Both the position numbers and the translations under genes were made by a program. Source: Leptospiraceae bacterium (GTDB taxonomy: Bacteria > Spirochaetota > Leptospiria > Leptospirales > Leptospiraceae). From it: DNA of 6,501 nt. Below are positions 1 through 5,972 of this stretch, one piece after another (positions within the stretch are counted from its first letter, which is position 1; each line of letters starts with the position of its first letter). The stretch spans positions 1-6,501 of the forward strand of contig JAIXRB010000107.1 in the NCBI GenBank assembly GCA_027485405.1, written 5' to 3'. The notes under the pieces were generated by a model. The model was not told the DNA's origin. It worked only from the letters and a program-made list of their open reading frames with translations, and made no database searches.

Positions 1-1005
1 ATCAAAGTGATCGATCTACTCGCCCCTTACATCAAAGGTGGAAAGACAGGACTCTTCGGTGGTGCTGGGGTTGGAAAAACCGTTTTGATTCAAGAATTGA
101 TCAACAACATCGCTAAACAACACGGGGGATTCTCGGTGTTTGCTGGTGTGGGAGAAAGAACACGAGAAGGAAACGACCTTTGGAGAGAAATGAAAGAGTC
201 GGGAGTTATCGACAAAACAGTTCTCTGTTTTGGACAGATGAATGAGCCACCTGGTGCTCGTTTGCGGGTTGCTCTTTCTGCTTTGACTATGGCAGAGTAT
301 TTCAGAGATTCTACTGGAAGTGACATTCTTCTTTTCGTAGATAATATCTTCCGATTTTCTCAAGCTGGTTCTGAGGTTTCGGCTCTTTTGGGTCGTATGC
401 CATCGGCAGTGGGTTATCAACCAACGTTATCTACTGAAATGGATGCTCTCCAGGAGAGGATCACTTCAACTACACGAGGTTCGATTACTTCGGTTCAGGC
501 GATCTACGTTCCTGCGGACGACTTAACGGATCCTGCACCTGCAACGGCTTTTACGCACTTAGATGCAACTACAGTTCTTTCCAGATCCATTTCAGAAAAA
601 GGGATTTACCCTGCTGTGGATCCTCTTGACTCCACATCCCGGATCATGAATCCACAGATCGTTGGTGAGGCGCATTACAAAACCGCCCGGGAAGTTCAGA
701 GAATCCTCCAAAGATACAAAGACCTACAAGACATTATTGCCATTTTGGGTATGGACGAACTTTCAGAGGACGATAAGATTCTGGTTGCTCGGGCACGACG
801 AATCGAGAAATTCCTTTCTCAGCCTTTCTTTGTTGCTGAAGTATTTACCGGCAGACCAGGGAAATATGTGAAGCTCGAAGACACCATTCGTTCTTTCCAA
901 GGAATCATTGAAGGTAAGTATGATTCTCTTCCAGAGCAAGCATTCTACATGGTTGGACCGATTGAAGAAGTGATAGAGAACGCAAAACAACTCAAATCAT
1001 CCTAA
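1..1005 (+). CDS. atpD: F-type ATP synthase subunit beta (5'-truncated by window edge)
   Basis: Catalytic beta subunit of the F1 sector, which makes ATP from ADP and phosphate as the gamma subunit rotates, on the cytoplasmic face of the inner membrane. The frame is open from base 1 and codes for 334 residues; by alignment from memory with E. coli beta (Walker A lysine K155, here residue 26), about 130 N-terminal residues lie upstream. The GTG at base 7 is internal and not the start. Visible motifs: Walker A GGAGVGKT (residues 20-27), catalytic glutamate in GERTREGND (E52, the same 26-residue spacing from the Walker lysine as in E. coli), Walker B ILLFVD (109-114), YPAVDPLDSTSR around the adenine-binding tyrosine, and a DELSEDD loop (252-258) matching the DELSEED lever that contacts gamma. 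The C-terminus looks intact. atpC starts 5 bases downstream. No key residue is missing, so this should be a working housekeeping subunit. Confidence 0.98.
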   Translation: MKVIDLLAPYIKGGKTGLFGGAGVGKTVLIQELINNIAKQHGGFSVFAGVGERTREGNDLWREMKESGVIDKTVLCFGQMNEPPGARLRVALSALTMAEYFRDSTGSDILLFVDNIFRFSQAGSEVSALLGRMPSAVGYQPTLSTEMDALQERITSTTRGSITSVQAIYVPADDLTDPAPATAFTHLDATTVLSRSISEKGIYPAVDPLDSTSRIMNPQIVGEAHYKTAREVQRILQRYKDLQDIIAILGMDELSEDDKILVARARRIEKFLSQPFFVAEVFTGRPGKYVKLEDTIRSFQGIIEGKYDSLPEQAFYMVGPIEEVIENAKQLKSS

Positions 1006-1010
1006 TCACA

Positions 1011-1394
1011 ATGGAAAAATCGCTCACACTTACGATCATATCACCAGACAGAATCCTCTACCAAGGGAAGGCAGATTCTGTGGTTTTACCGGGTTCAGTC
1101 GGGTATTTTGGAGTGCTTCCAGGGCATGCGAGTCTTGTAGCTCAGCTTGACTTTGGCATTTTAAAAATGCACAGCGCTGGTGGACACACCATGGCATTGG
1201 CTATCGATGGTGGATTCTGTGAGGTAAAAAACGATCATATCCGTGTTCTCACAGAAGGGGGCGAGGCAAAAGAAGATGTCTCTTTGCACCATGCCGAAGA
1301 GCTTTTAGAAGAAGCTCTGCAATTGCCACCTGGTATTTATCGTGAAAACCAAGTAAAAAAAGCAAAAGTGCGGATTTTACTGCACCAAAGTTAA
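1011..1394 (+). CDS. atpC: F-type ATP synthase subunit epsilon
   Basis: Epsilon subunit of the F1 central stalk; in bacteria it couples rotation of gamma and the c-ring and its C-terminal part can inhibit ATP hydrolysis. The 127-residue protein has the family's normal order: an N-terminal beta-sandwich (about residues 1-85) with the typical ISPDRILYQG opening and the conserved LPGHASLVAQL segment, then a short helical C-terminus rich in Glu and Leu (about 90-127). The C-terminal part is at the short end for the family, so an inhibitory role should not be assumed. The ATG lies 5 bases after the atpD stop, and I see no clear Shine-Dalgarno sequence in the preceding 15 bases, so translation probably depends on ribosomes finishing atpD. 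Order atpD-atpC at the operon end is the standard arrangement. Confidence 0.96.
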   Translation: MEKSLTLTIISPDRILYQGKADSVVLPGSVGYFGVLPGHASLVAQLDFGILKMHSAGGHTMALAIDGGFCEVKNDHIRVLTEGGEAKEDVSLHHAEELLEEALQLPPGIYRENQVKKAKVRILLHQS

Positions 1395-1401
1395 TTTTTT
1401 T
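1368..1401 (+). terminator. Weak candidate hairpin plus T-tract at the end of atpC
   Basis: GTGCGG (1368-1373) can pair with CTGCAC (1380-1385) around a 6-base ATTTTA loop, with one G-T wobble. Seven T follow at 1395-1401, just after the atpC stop. The T-tract begins 9 bases after the stem rather than directly behind it, and the stem is short, so it is at best a leaky terminator or attenuator between the ATP synthase genes and the genes downstream. It could equally be chance. Confidence 0.2.
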
Positions 1402-1424
1402 CAGGGTTTTTAGCCGAAAATAGA

Positions 1425-1430
1425 AACAGG
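1425..1430 (+). promoter_or_regulatory. Partial ribosome binding site supporting the TTG start at 1440
   Basis: AACAGG ends 9 bases before the TTG at 1440, a suitable spacing for an AGG core. Between the atpC stop and 1440 there is no other ATG, GTG or TTG in this frame, so this site and the TTG together define the start. I do not see a convincing -10/-35 promoter in the 45-base gap. Confidence 0.35.
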
Positions 1431-1439
1431 TTTGTTTTC

Positions 1440-1736
1440 TTGAAGTGGAAAATCGTCCTTCGCCTATGTCTTGTTGCAGGTGCTTTTGGAATCGCTTTTT
1501 ACTTGAAGGAACACCCGAACGTTAGAGAACTTATCTATTCGCCTGATCGGATTCATGTAAAAATCCAAGGGTTCGTTAAGAATCCAGGGGTTTACAAGCT
1601 CGTAGCCGGTCAGACTCTGAAAGATCTCGTTGAAGTCGCTGGAGGATTTTTGCCAGGGACGGAAACTAGATTCCAGGAGTTAGACTTAGATCAGTTGTTA
1701 TACGACGGACAAGTCATAGATTTGGAAAAACGGTAG
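1440..1736 (+). CDS. Small membrane-anchored SLBB-domain protein
   Basis: A 98-residue protein of unassigned function. Residues 5-22 form one hydrophobic segment after a Lys-rich N-terminus, fitting an uncleaved signal anchor with the rest outside the cytoplasmic membrane; the lone Cys (residue 10) is not in a lipobox, so it is not a lipoprotein. Residues about 37-97 look like an SLBB domain: an IHVKIQGFVKNPGVYKL strand pair, then QTLKDLVEVAGGFLPGT, then a C-terminal strand ending DGQVIDL. SLBB domains occur in polysaccharide export proteins (Wza family), where they often bind glycans or help multimerise, and in the N-terminal part of the DNA-uptake protein ComEA. Here there is no helix-hairpin-helix DNA-binding part and no export domain, so neither role can be assigned. 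It starts with TTG. Its stop is 3 bases from the next start, which suggests co-translation with the acidic protein. Confidence 0.85.
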   Translation: MKWKIVLRLCLVAGAFGIAFYLKEHPNVRELIYSPDRIHVKIQGFVKNPGVYKLVAGQTLKDLVEVAGGFLPGTETRFQELDLDQLLYDGQVIDLEKR

Positions 1737-1739
1737 AGA

Positions 1740-4145
1740 ATGGCTGATCAGGATAAAAAGAAAAAGGCAGATCAAGAAAACCAGAGTCCCTCTTTGGATG
1801 AGGATTCCTTTTCTTTAGACTTAGAAGACTTTGATCTTGGCGAAGATGAACTCGAGCCCTCCTCTACCTTCAGTGAGTCTTCTAGCTCGGACGATAGCAT
1901 TGAATTGGATTCAGATTTGGAAGACATGGTGGCTTCTACTTCTGATGAAGATGATGACGATTTTTTAGATATAGATTTAGATTCCGACTTAAACCTCACA
2001 GATGACAGTGAACCCTATACCGCGATTGTTGAAGAAGAAGACTTAGAATTAGAATTTGAGGATTCTTTTGAAGACATAGACCAAGAAATAGAATCCATTA
2101 TCACAAACAAAGAAAGTGTTTTTACCAAAAGAGCACAAACTCGGAAAAGTGAGTCAGCGCTATCCGCCCCATCTAACTTGGATTCGACTTCGAATGAACC
2201 CAATTTTGAACCAACAGAAGACCCCGAAGAAATAGAATTTATAAATGAAGAAGAGGAAGAAGGGCCACTTGCACTTTCTCTGGAAGAATTGGACAACATT
2301 GCAGGCGATGCGGAAGAACCTATTTCCGCTCTTGAAGTTGCTGAAGAAGAAAATGAAATTGAGATTGATAACGATAACGATACAGATACTGTTACTGAAT
2401 CAGAATCGGATTTTAGTTCTGATTCCGATCTAGAATCAGATTTGGACAGTCTACCTGATCTAAATATCGATCATGATTTAGAAACTGAAGGAGAACAAGA
2501 TCCAGAGCAAGAAGAAGATTCAGAAACAAAGACAGGGGATGAAAATACACTTCAAAATGATCTTGGTTTAGACTTAGATGAAAGTCCGGTCGACACTTCC
2601 CTAGAGTTTGACGATGAAGGCGTACCTAATTTAGACTTAGATGAAGAATCAAATTCAGCAAAGATAGAAACCGAGCCTGAACTAGAAATGGAAATGGATA
2701 TGAATCCTGGAACGGAACTCGATTCCGAAATCGAAACAGAGCTTGAATCAGATCTAGAAATAGAATCGGAACACGAGTCTGAAATTGAACCAGAAGCAGC
2801 TCAACCTCAATCCAAAACCAATCCTGATAAATTTGAACGAATCTTAGACCCCGAAGAAGAAGAGTTGTTTGGAGGAGTCAAGGAAGATGATAACTTAACT
2901 CTTTCAGATGATGAGTTGGGAGATATCTTAGGTGGAGGGGACGGGCTGAGTTTAGAAGAAAGCCTGGGCGCTGTCGAAGAAGAAAGCATCGAAGAATCCC
3001 AGATATCAGAACCAGAGCTAGAAATTACAGAAGAAGAAGAAGAAGAAGATGATGATGATGATGAGCCAATCACCTTATCCTTAGATGAATTGAATGAAAT
3101 CAGTGGATCTGATTTGGAATCAGAAACAACTGAACCTGAACCTTTGGATTCAATCGAAGAGTTTGGAACCAGTATCGAAGAAGAAAAAGAAGAAGATGAT
3201 GGTCCAATCACACTGTCAGATGATGAATTGGGGAATATATTAGGAGAAGACGAGCCTCTCTCCGAGCCCGAATCCGCGATGGATTTGGAAGAAGGCCTAC
3301 CTACTTTAGAAGAATCTGAATCTTCAGATGAGCTTGAACCAGAACTGGAAGCAGAAGCAGAAGCAGAAGAATTAGATGAACCAGAAGAAGAAAGTCTAGC
3401 GGAAGAAATCTTTTCGCATGACGAAGAAGACGATGAAGGGCCATTGGCTCTGTCTATGGATGAATTAGAATCTATTGCTAGTTCAGCAGAAGTCGAATCG
3501 GAACTCGAGCCAGAATCCGAACCCGAAGAAGAGTTGGTGGATAGTTTGGATCGAAATCCTCTTCCGTATGAAGAAGAGGAAGACGAGTCGATCGCCCTTT
3601 CCATGGAAGAGCTTGAGAACATTGCGGCAATCGAAGAAGAACCGGAACCAGAATCTGAAATTGAATTGATTGACGAAGTTTTAGGCGATGCGCTTCCAGG
3701 AGAAGACCTAGAAGACATTGGAGAATTACCGGAAGAAGCACCTGTCTCTGGTTTGGTTGGGTCCGAATCGCAATCAATGGCTGAAGAAACCTCAGAAGAG
3801 GTTCCATCTAATGCAACTGAAAAGAAAACAGCTACTTTTTCTGATGATGGAACTGAACCTCACTTAATTGATTTAGACGATTATGCTGTTGATGGAAAAC
3901 TTTCTCCTCTAGAAGACCTAAGAGCAAGTCAAATCCCAGAAGCAACGCAAGATAAGACAGAAGAGGCAACCTCCAGTGAAACAACTGAAAAAGAGGCCGA
4001 CAGCGTTTCTTCAACAGAAAAGAAAAAAGTATTGTCTTATCTCGATAATTTATTGGGCAACTTACCGGATCAAGTTATCAAAGATTTCTCCAAATCAGAG
4101 TACTTTGAACTTTATAAAAAAATGATGAAAGAATTGGGGCTTTGA
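1740..4145 (+). CDS. Very acidic, probably disordered protein with six LSxDELxxI motifs
   Basis: I do not recognise a named family. The 801-residue protein is dominated by Glu, Asp and Ser, with no Cys or Trp that I could find, no signal peptide and no membrane segment, so it should be cytoplasmic and largely unfolded. A 14-16-residue motif occurs six times (about residues 175-189, 385-398, 442-456, 488-502, 567-581, 617-630): an acidic run, then often [GE]P, then [IL]xLSx[DE]ELxxI. The last 40 or so residues differ: they are less acidic, with Lys and aromatics, and look helical (VLSYLDNLLGNLPDQVIKDF, then a segment around SEYFELYKKMM), so they are probably a small folded docking domain. A Lys-rich patch opens the protein (KKKKADQ). 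The ATG is 3 bases after the SLBB gene's stop and has only a distant GGA (1724-1726) as a possible binding site. It ends 3 bases before the GAF-protein gene, in the same frame. A role as a multivalent scaffold is an inference. Confidence 0.85.
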   Translation: MADQDKKKKADQENQSPSLDEDSFSLDLEDFDLGEDELEPSSTFSESSSSDDSIELDSDLEDMVASTSDEDDDDFLDIDLDSDLNLTDDSEPYTAIVEEEDLELEFEDSFEDIDQEIESIITNKESVFTKRAQTRKSESALSAPSNLDSTSNEPNFEPTEDPEEIEFINEEEEEGPLALSLEELDNIAGDAEEPISALEVAEEENEIEIDNDNDTDTVTESESDFSSDSDLESDLDSLPDLNIDHDLETEGEQDPEQEEDSETKTGDENTLQNDLGLDLDESPVDTSLEFDDEGVPNLDLDEESNSAKIETEPELEMEMDMNPGTELDSEIETELESDLEIESEHESEIEPEAAQPQSKTNPDKFERILDPEEEELFGGVKEDDNLTLSDDELGDILGGGDGLSLEESLGAVEEESIEESQISEPELEITEEEEEEDDDDDEPITLSLDELNEISGSDLESETTEPEPLDSIEEFGTSIEEEKEEDDGPITLSDDELGNILGEDEPLSEPESAMDLEEGLPTLEESESSDELEPELEAEAEAEELDEPEEESLAEEIFSHDEEDDEGPLALSMDELESIASSAEVESELEPESEPEEELVDSLDRNPLPYEEEEDESIALSMEELENIAAIEEEPEPESEIELIDEVLGDALPGEDLEDIGELPEEAPVSGLVGSESQSMAEETSEEVPSNATEKKTATFSDDGTEPHLIDLDDYAVDGKLSPLEDLRASQIPEATQDKTEEATSSETTEKEADSVSSTEKKKVLSYLDNLLGNLPDQVIKDFSKSEYFELYKKMMKELGL
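2262..3629 (+). repeat. Six dispersed copies of an [IL]xLSx[DE]ELxxI-coding repeat
   Basis: Copies lie at 2262-2306 (GPLALSLEELDNIAG), 2892-2933 (NLTLSDDELGDILG), 3063-3107 (EPITLSLDELNEISG), 3201-3245 (GPITLSDDELGNILG), 3438-3482 (GPLALSMDELESIAS) and 3588-3629 (SIALSMEELENIAA). Each follows a run of Glu/Asp codons. Copies two and four also match closely in DNA (25 of 29 bases from TCAGATGATGA onward), which points to a fairly recent duplication, whereas the others agree mainly at protein level, which points to selection on the motif. The spacing between copies is irregular, so these are embedded linear motifs and not a tandem-repeat fold. Confidence 0.85.
3030..3062 (+). repeat. In-frame trinucleotide tract, (GAA)6(GAT)5
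   Basis: Six GAA codons followed directly by five GAT codons encode six Glu and five Asp just before the third motif copy of the acidic protein. Slippage by whole units would keep the frame, so length differences between strains are plausible. A similar short run, (GAAGCA)3, lies at 3348-3365. Confidence 0.8.
4136..4139 (+). promoter_or_regulatory. Possible ribosome binding site for the TTG start at 4149
   Basis: GGGG sits 9 bases before the TTG at 4149, inside the last codons of the acidic-protein gene. The in-frame TGA at 4143-4145 rules out any start further upstream. The site is a partial Shine-Dalgarno match only; coupling to translation of the upstream gene is likely to contribute. Confidence 0.35.
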
Positions 4146-4148
4146 GTC

Positions 4149-5972
4149 TTGGGACTTTTAGATAAAGCGGAAAAGCTTCGCACCTTAGAAGAAGAGAAGC
4201 CTTCCCTTTTGAAAAAGGCCGAGAAATTCGCATCTGAACCAGAATCGTTAGCCCAAGACCCAATTGACTCTGAAGAAGATTGGGTAAGCCCTGAGTCAGA
4301 GCTTCCCCCCGAAGAAATTCCTGAAGATCTACCGCCCGCTGATGCAGTTGAAGAGATCGATGTCTTTGATAATTGGGAAAAAGAAGCCAAGGTGCAAGCG
4401 GAAGAAACACCTTTGCAACCGGTTAGCGAAGACTCAGTCCCAGAAAAACAAGAATTTTTATTTGATGATGATTCTGATTATGCGACTGCTCCCATGGAAC
4501 AGTACTTAGCTTCTAAAAAGCGCATTGAGAATTACAGAGCAATTTTTGAAATTACAAAAGAAATTTCCAGCTCCAAAGACTTTTCGGAATTTTTTGAAAA
4601 CCTAGCCTACAGTATAATGGGGCAAGTGGGATGTAGTTCGGTAGTTATCTTCACTTCTACTGTTGGAGTGAATCACAAATGGGAAGCTGTAGAAAGCCAT
4701 GGTCTGGATTTGAATGCAAATTGGGTGTTTTACCCAACGGATGATGTCTATCAAAGAATCCAAGAATCCGATACTGTCGTTTATTCAAAAGAACTTTTGA
4801 GTGCGCATTTGCCACCCCGCGAAAAGTCTGTGTTAGGGGATTTAGCTTCAGAGATTCTGGTTCCAATTCAGCACAAAGAGGAGTGTTTTGGTTTCTTTGC
4901 ACTCGGAAAACTGATACATGGTGAAGACTATTTAGTAGATGACCTAGAATTTACCAAAATCATTGGTGAGATAGCCGGATCAGTTTTCAAAAGAGTGTCT
5001 GAGTTTGAAAAAACAAACGAAGAACTGGAAACTGCAAAGCAATTAAACGAAATCAATAGCTCTATCATTCAATTTGCAAAACAGTTTGCAAACGTAAGAA
5101 CCATGGATGAAGCCTATGATACTTTCATTGAACAGATAAAAGAGAAATTAGGCGTCAAACAGTTTACATTTTTGGTATTGGATTCTGAATCCAGACTAGA
5201 CTATATTGTTTTTGGCTCTAATTTCTTATTACCCGAGAGAACAAAGACCTTCAAACTGGGAAAAGACTCGGATCTAGTAGGAATGATTTCCAATGTGTCT
5301 GGCGTTTATAAATTAGAAAATTTTCGAGAAGATCCGGAACTGAAATCCATTTTTACAAACGATGAATTGGGCATTATGTCTGAATTTACTTTGTTACCTG
5401 TCATAAATTTGAATTGGTTAGTTGGAGTTTTACTCGTACATGGAACTTCTAAATCCTGGACCGATACTGTCCGTGACACAGCGGTAACAATGCTCGAGAC
5501 AGCCGCACCAACTCTGGCAAATCTCCTCATTCTTTCTGAAAAAGAAGCTTTGTATCGAAACCCATTCAATCCACTTGAATCTAGAATTCTGCAAGAGATA
5601 GAAAAAGCAAAAGAATTTAAAACTTCCTTCACGGTAACTATGTTCAAGGTTCAAAACGTTGCTCGAATAGTGCATATTTTAGGTGCCTCGCAATTTGCTC
5701 GGTATACAGATAATCTGCGAAAATCCATTGTGGATCACAGTTCAGAAGATGATTTTTTTACCAGAGTGGGCCAAGGAAAATTTGCCTTAGTTTTACATGG
5801 CAAAGACAAAGAAGAAACCGAAATCGTTGTTAAAAAAATCAAAGCCGCTTTTGCAAAAAGAGAAGAGGGTAACGTCAGTAGTTTTAGACCGACTTACCGT
5901 ATATTGAGTTTATCCTATCCCAAAGACACTAAAGACAAAAACCAGTTTATGGAATTGATTGAAGAAGCGTAA
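4149..5972 (+). CDS. Double-GAF protein with degenerate GGDEF-like C-terminal domain
   Basis: A 607-residue cytoplasmic protein without membrane segments, probably a signalling or sensor protein; no named orthologue is recognised. Residues 2-27 hold two copies of an LLxKAEK motif (GLLDKAEKL, SLLKKAEKF). Residues about 28-115 are acidic and probably flexible. A first GAF-like domain spans about 136-280 (FEITKEISSSKDFSEFFENL opening; ILVPIQHKEECFGFFALGKL core strands), a helical coiled-coil linker about 280-300, and a second GAF-like domain about 301-460 (FTLLPVINLNWLVGVLLVHG). Residues about 470-605 follow the GGDEF fold pattern, with FFTRVGQGKFALVLHGKDKE standing where active enzymes have R-x-GGDEF followed by a hydrophobic strand. 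GQGKF (541-545) lacks the signature acidic residues, so diguanylate cyclase activity is unlikely. The TTG start is chosen because an in-frame stop lies 6 bases upstream. GAF calls are by pattern and moderately sure; ligands are unknown. Confidence 0.85.
   Translation: MGLLDKAEKLRTLEEEKPSLLKKAEKFASEPESLAQDPIDSEEDWVSPESELPPEEIPEDLPPADAVEEIDVFDNWEKEAKVQAEETPLQPVSEDSVPEKQEFLFDDDSDYATAPMEQYLASKKRIENYRAIFEITKEISSSKDFSEFFENLAYSIMGQVGCSSVVIFTSTVGVNHKWEAVESHGLDLNANWVFYPTDDVYQRIQESDTVVYSKELLSAHLPPREKSVLGDLASEILVPIQHKEECFGFFALGKLIHGEDYLVDDLEFTKIIGEIAGSVFKRVSEFEKTNEELETAKQLNEINSSIIQFAKQFANVRTMDEAYDTFIEQIKEKLGVKQFTFLVLDSESRLDYIVFGSNFLLPERTKTFKLGKDSDLVGMISNVSGVYKLENFREDPELKSIFTNDELGIMSEFTLLPVINLNWLVGVLLVHGTSKSWTDTVRDTAVTMLETAAPTLANLLILSEKEALYRNPFNPLESRILQEIEKAKEFKTSFTVTMFKVQNVARIVHILGASQFARYTDNLRKSIVDHSSEDDFFTRVGQGKFALVLHGKDKEETEIVVKKIKAAFAKREEGNVSSFRPTYRILSLSYPKDTKDKNQFMELIEEA

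Noticed and set aside
16..420. Minus-strand frame of 134 codons across atpD
   Set aside because: Lies wholly within the highly conserved ATP synthase beta coding region and shows no domain character.
1395..1439. Promoter for the downstream genes in the atpC-SLBB gap
   Set aside because: The gap is AT-rich but I found no pair of -35 and -10 like boxes with proper spacing that I could defend.
1466..1472. Cys at residue 10 of the SLBB protein as a possible lipoprotein site
   Set aside because: The residues before it (L-R-L) do not fit a lipobox, and it sits at the start of the hydrophobic segment and not after it.
1772..2299. Two further Ser-rich minus-strand frames (1772-1999 and 2015-2299)
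   Set aside because: Same shadow effect of the acidic gene; no ribosome binding site or independent protein features.
2807..3718. Long minus-strand open frame of about 303 codons, rich in Ser
   Set aside because: It is the mirror of GAA/GAT/TCA-rich codons of the acidic gene on the + strand; its poly-Ser composition follows from that. No start-site support and no recognisable domain.
1740..4145. Acidic gene as a surface adhesin of the Ser-Asp-repeat kind
   Set aside because: No signal peptide, no cell-wall anchor and no folded binding domain; the repeats are spaced LSxDELxxI motifs in Glu/Asp-rich linkers, not Ser-Asp dipeptides.
1740..4145. GAA/GAT-rich region as a CRISPR array or tandem DNA repeat
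   Set aside because: No regular repeat-spacer spacing; the repetition follows codons of one open frame.
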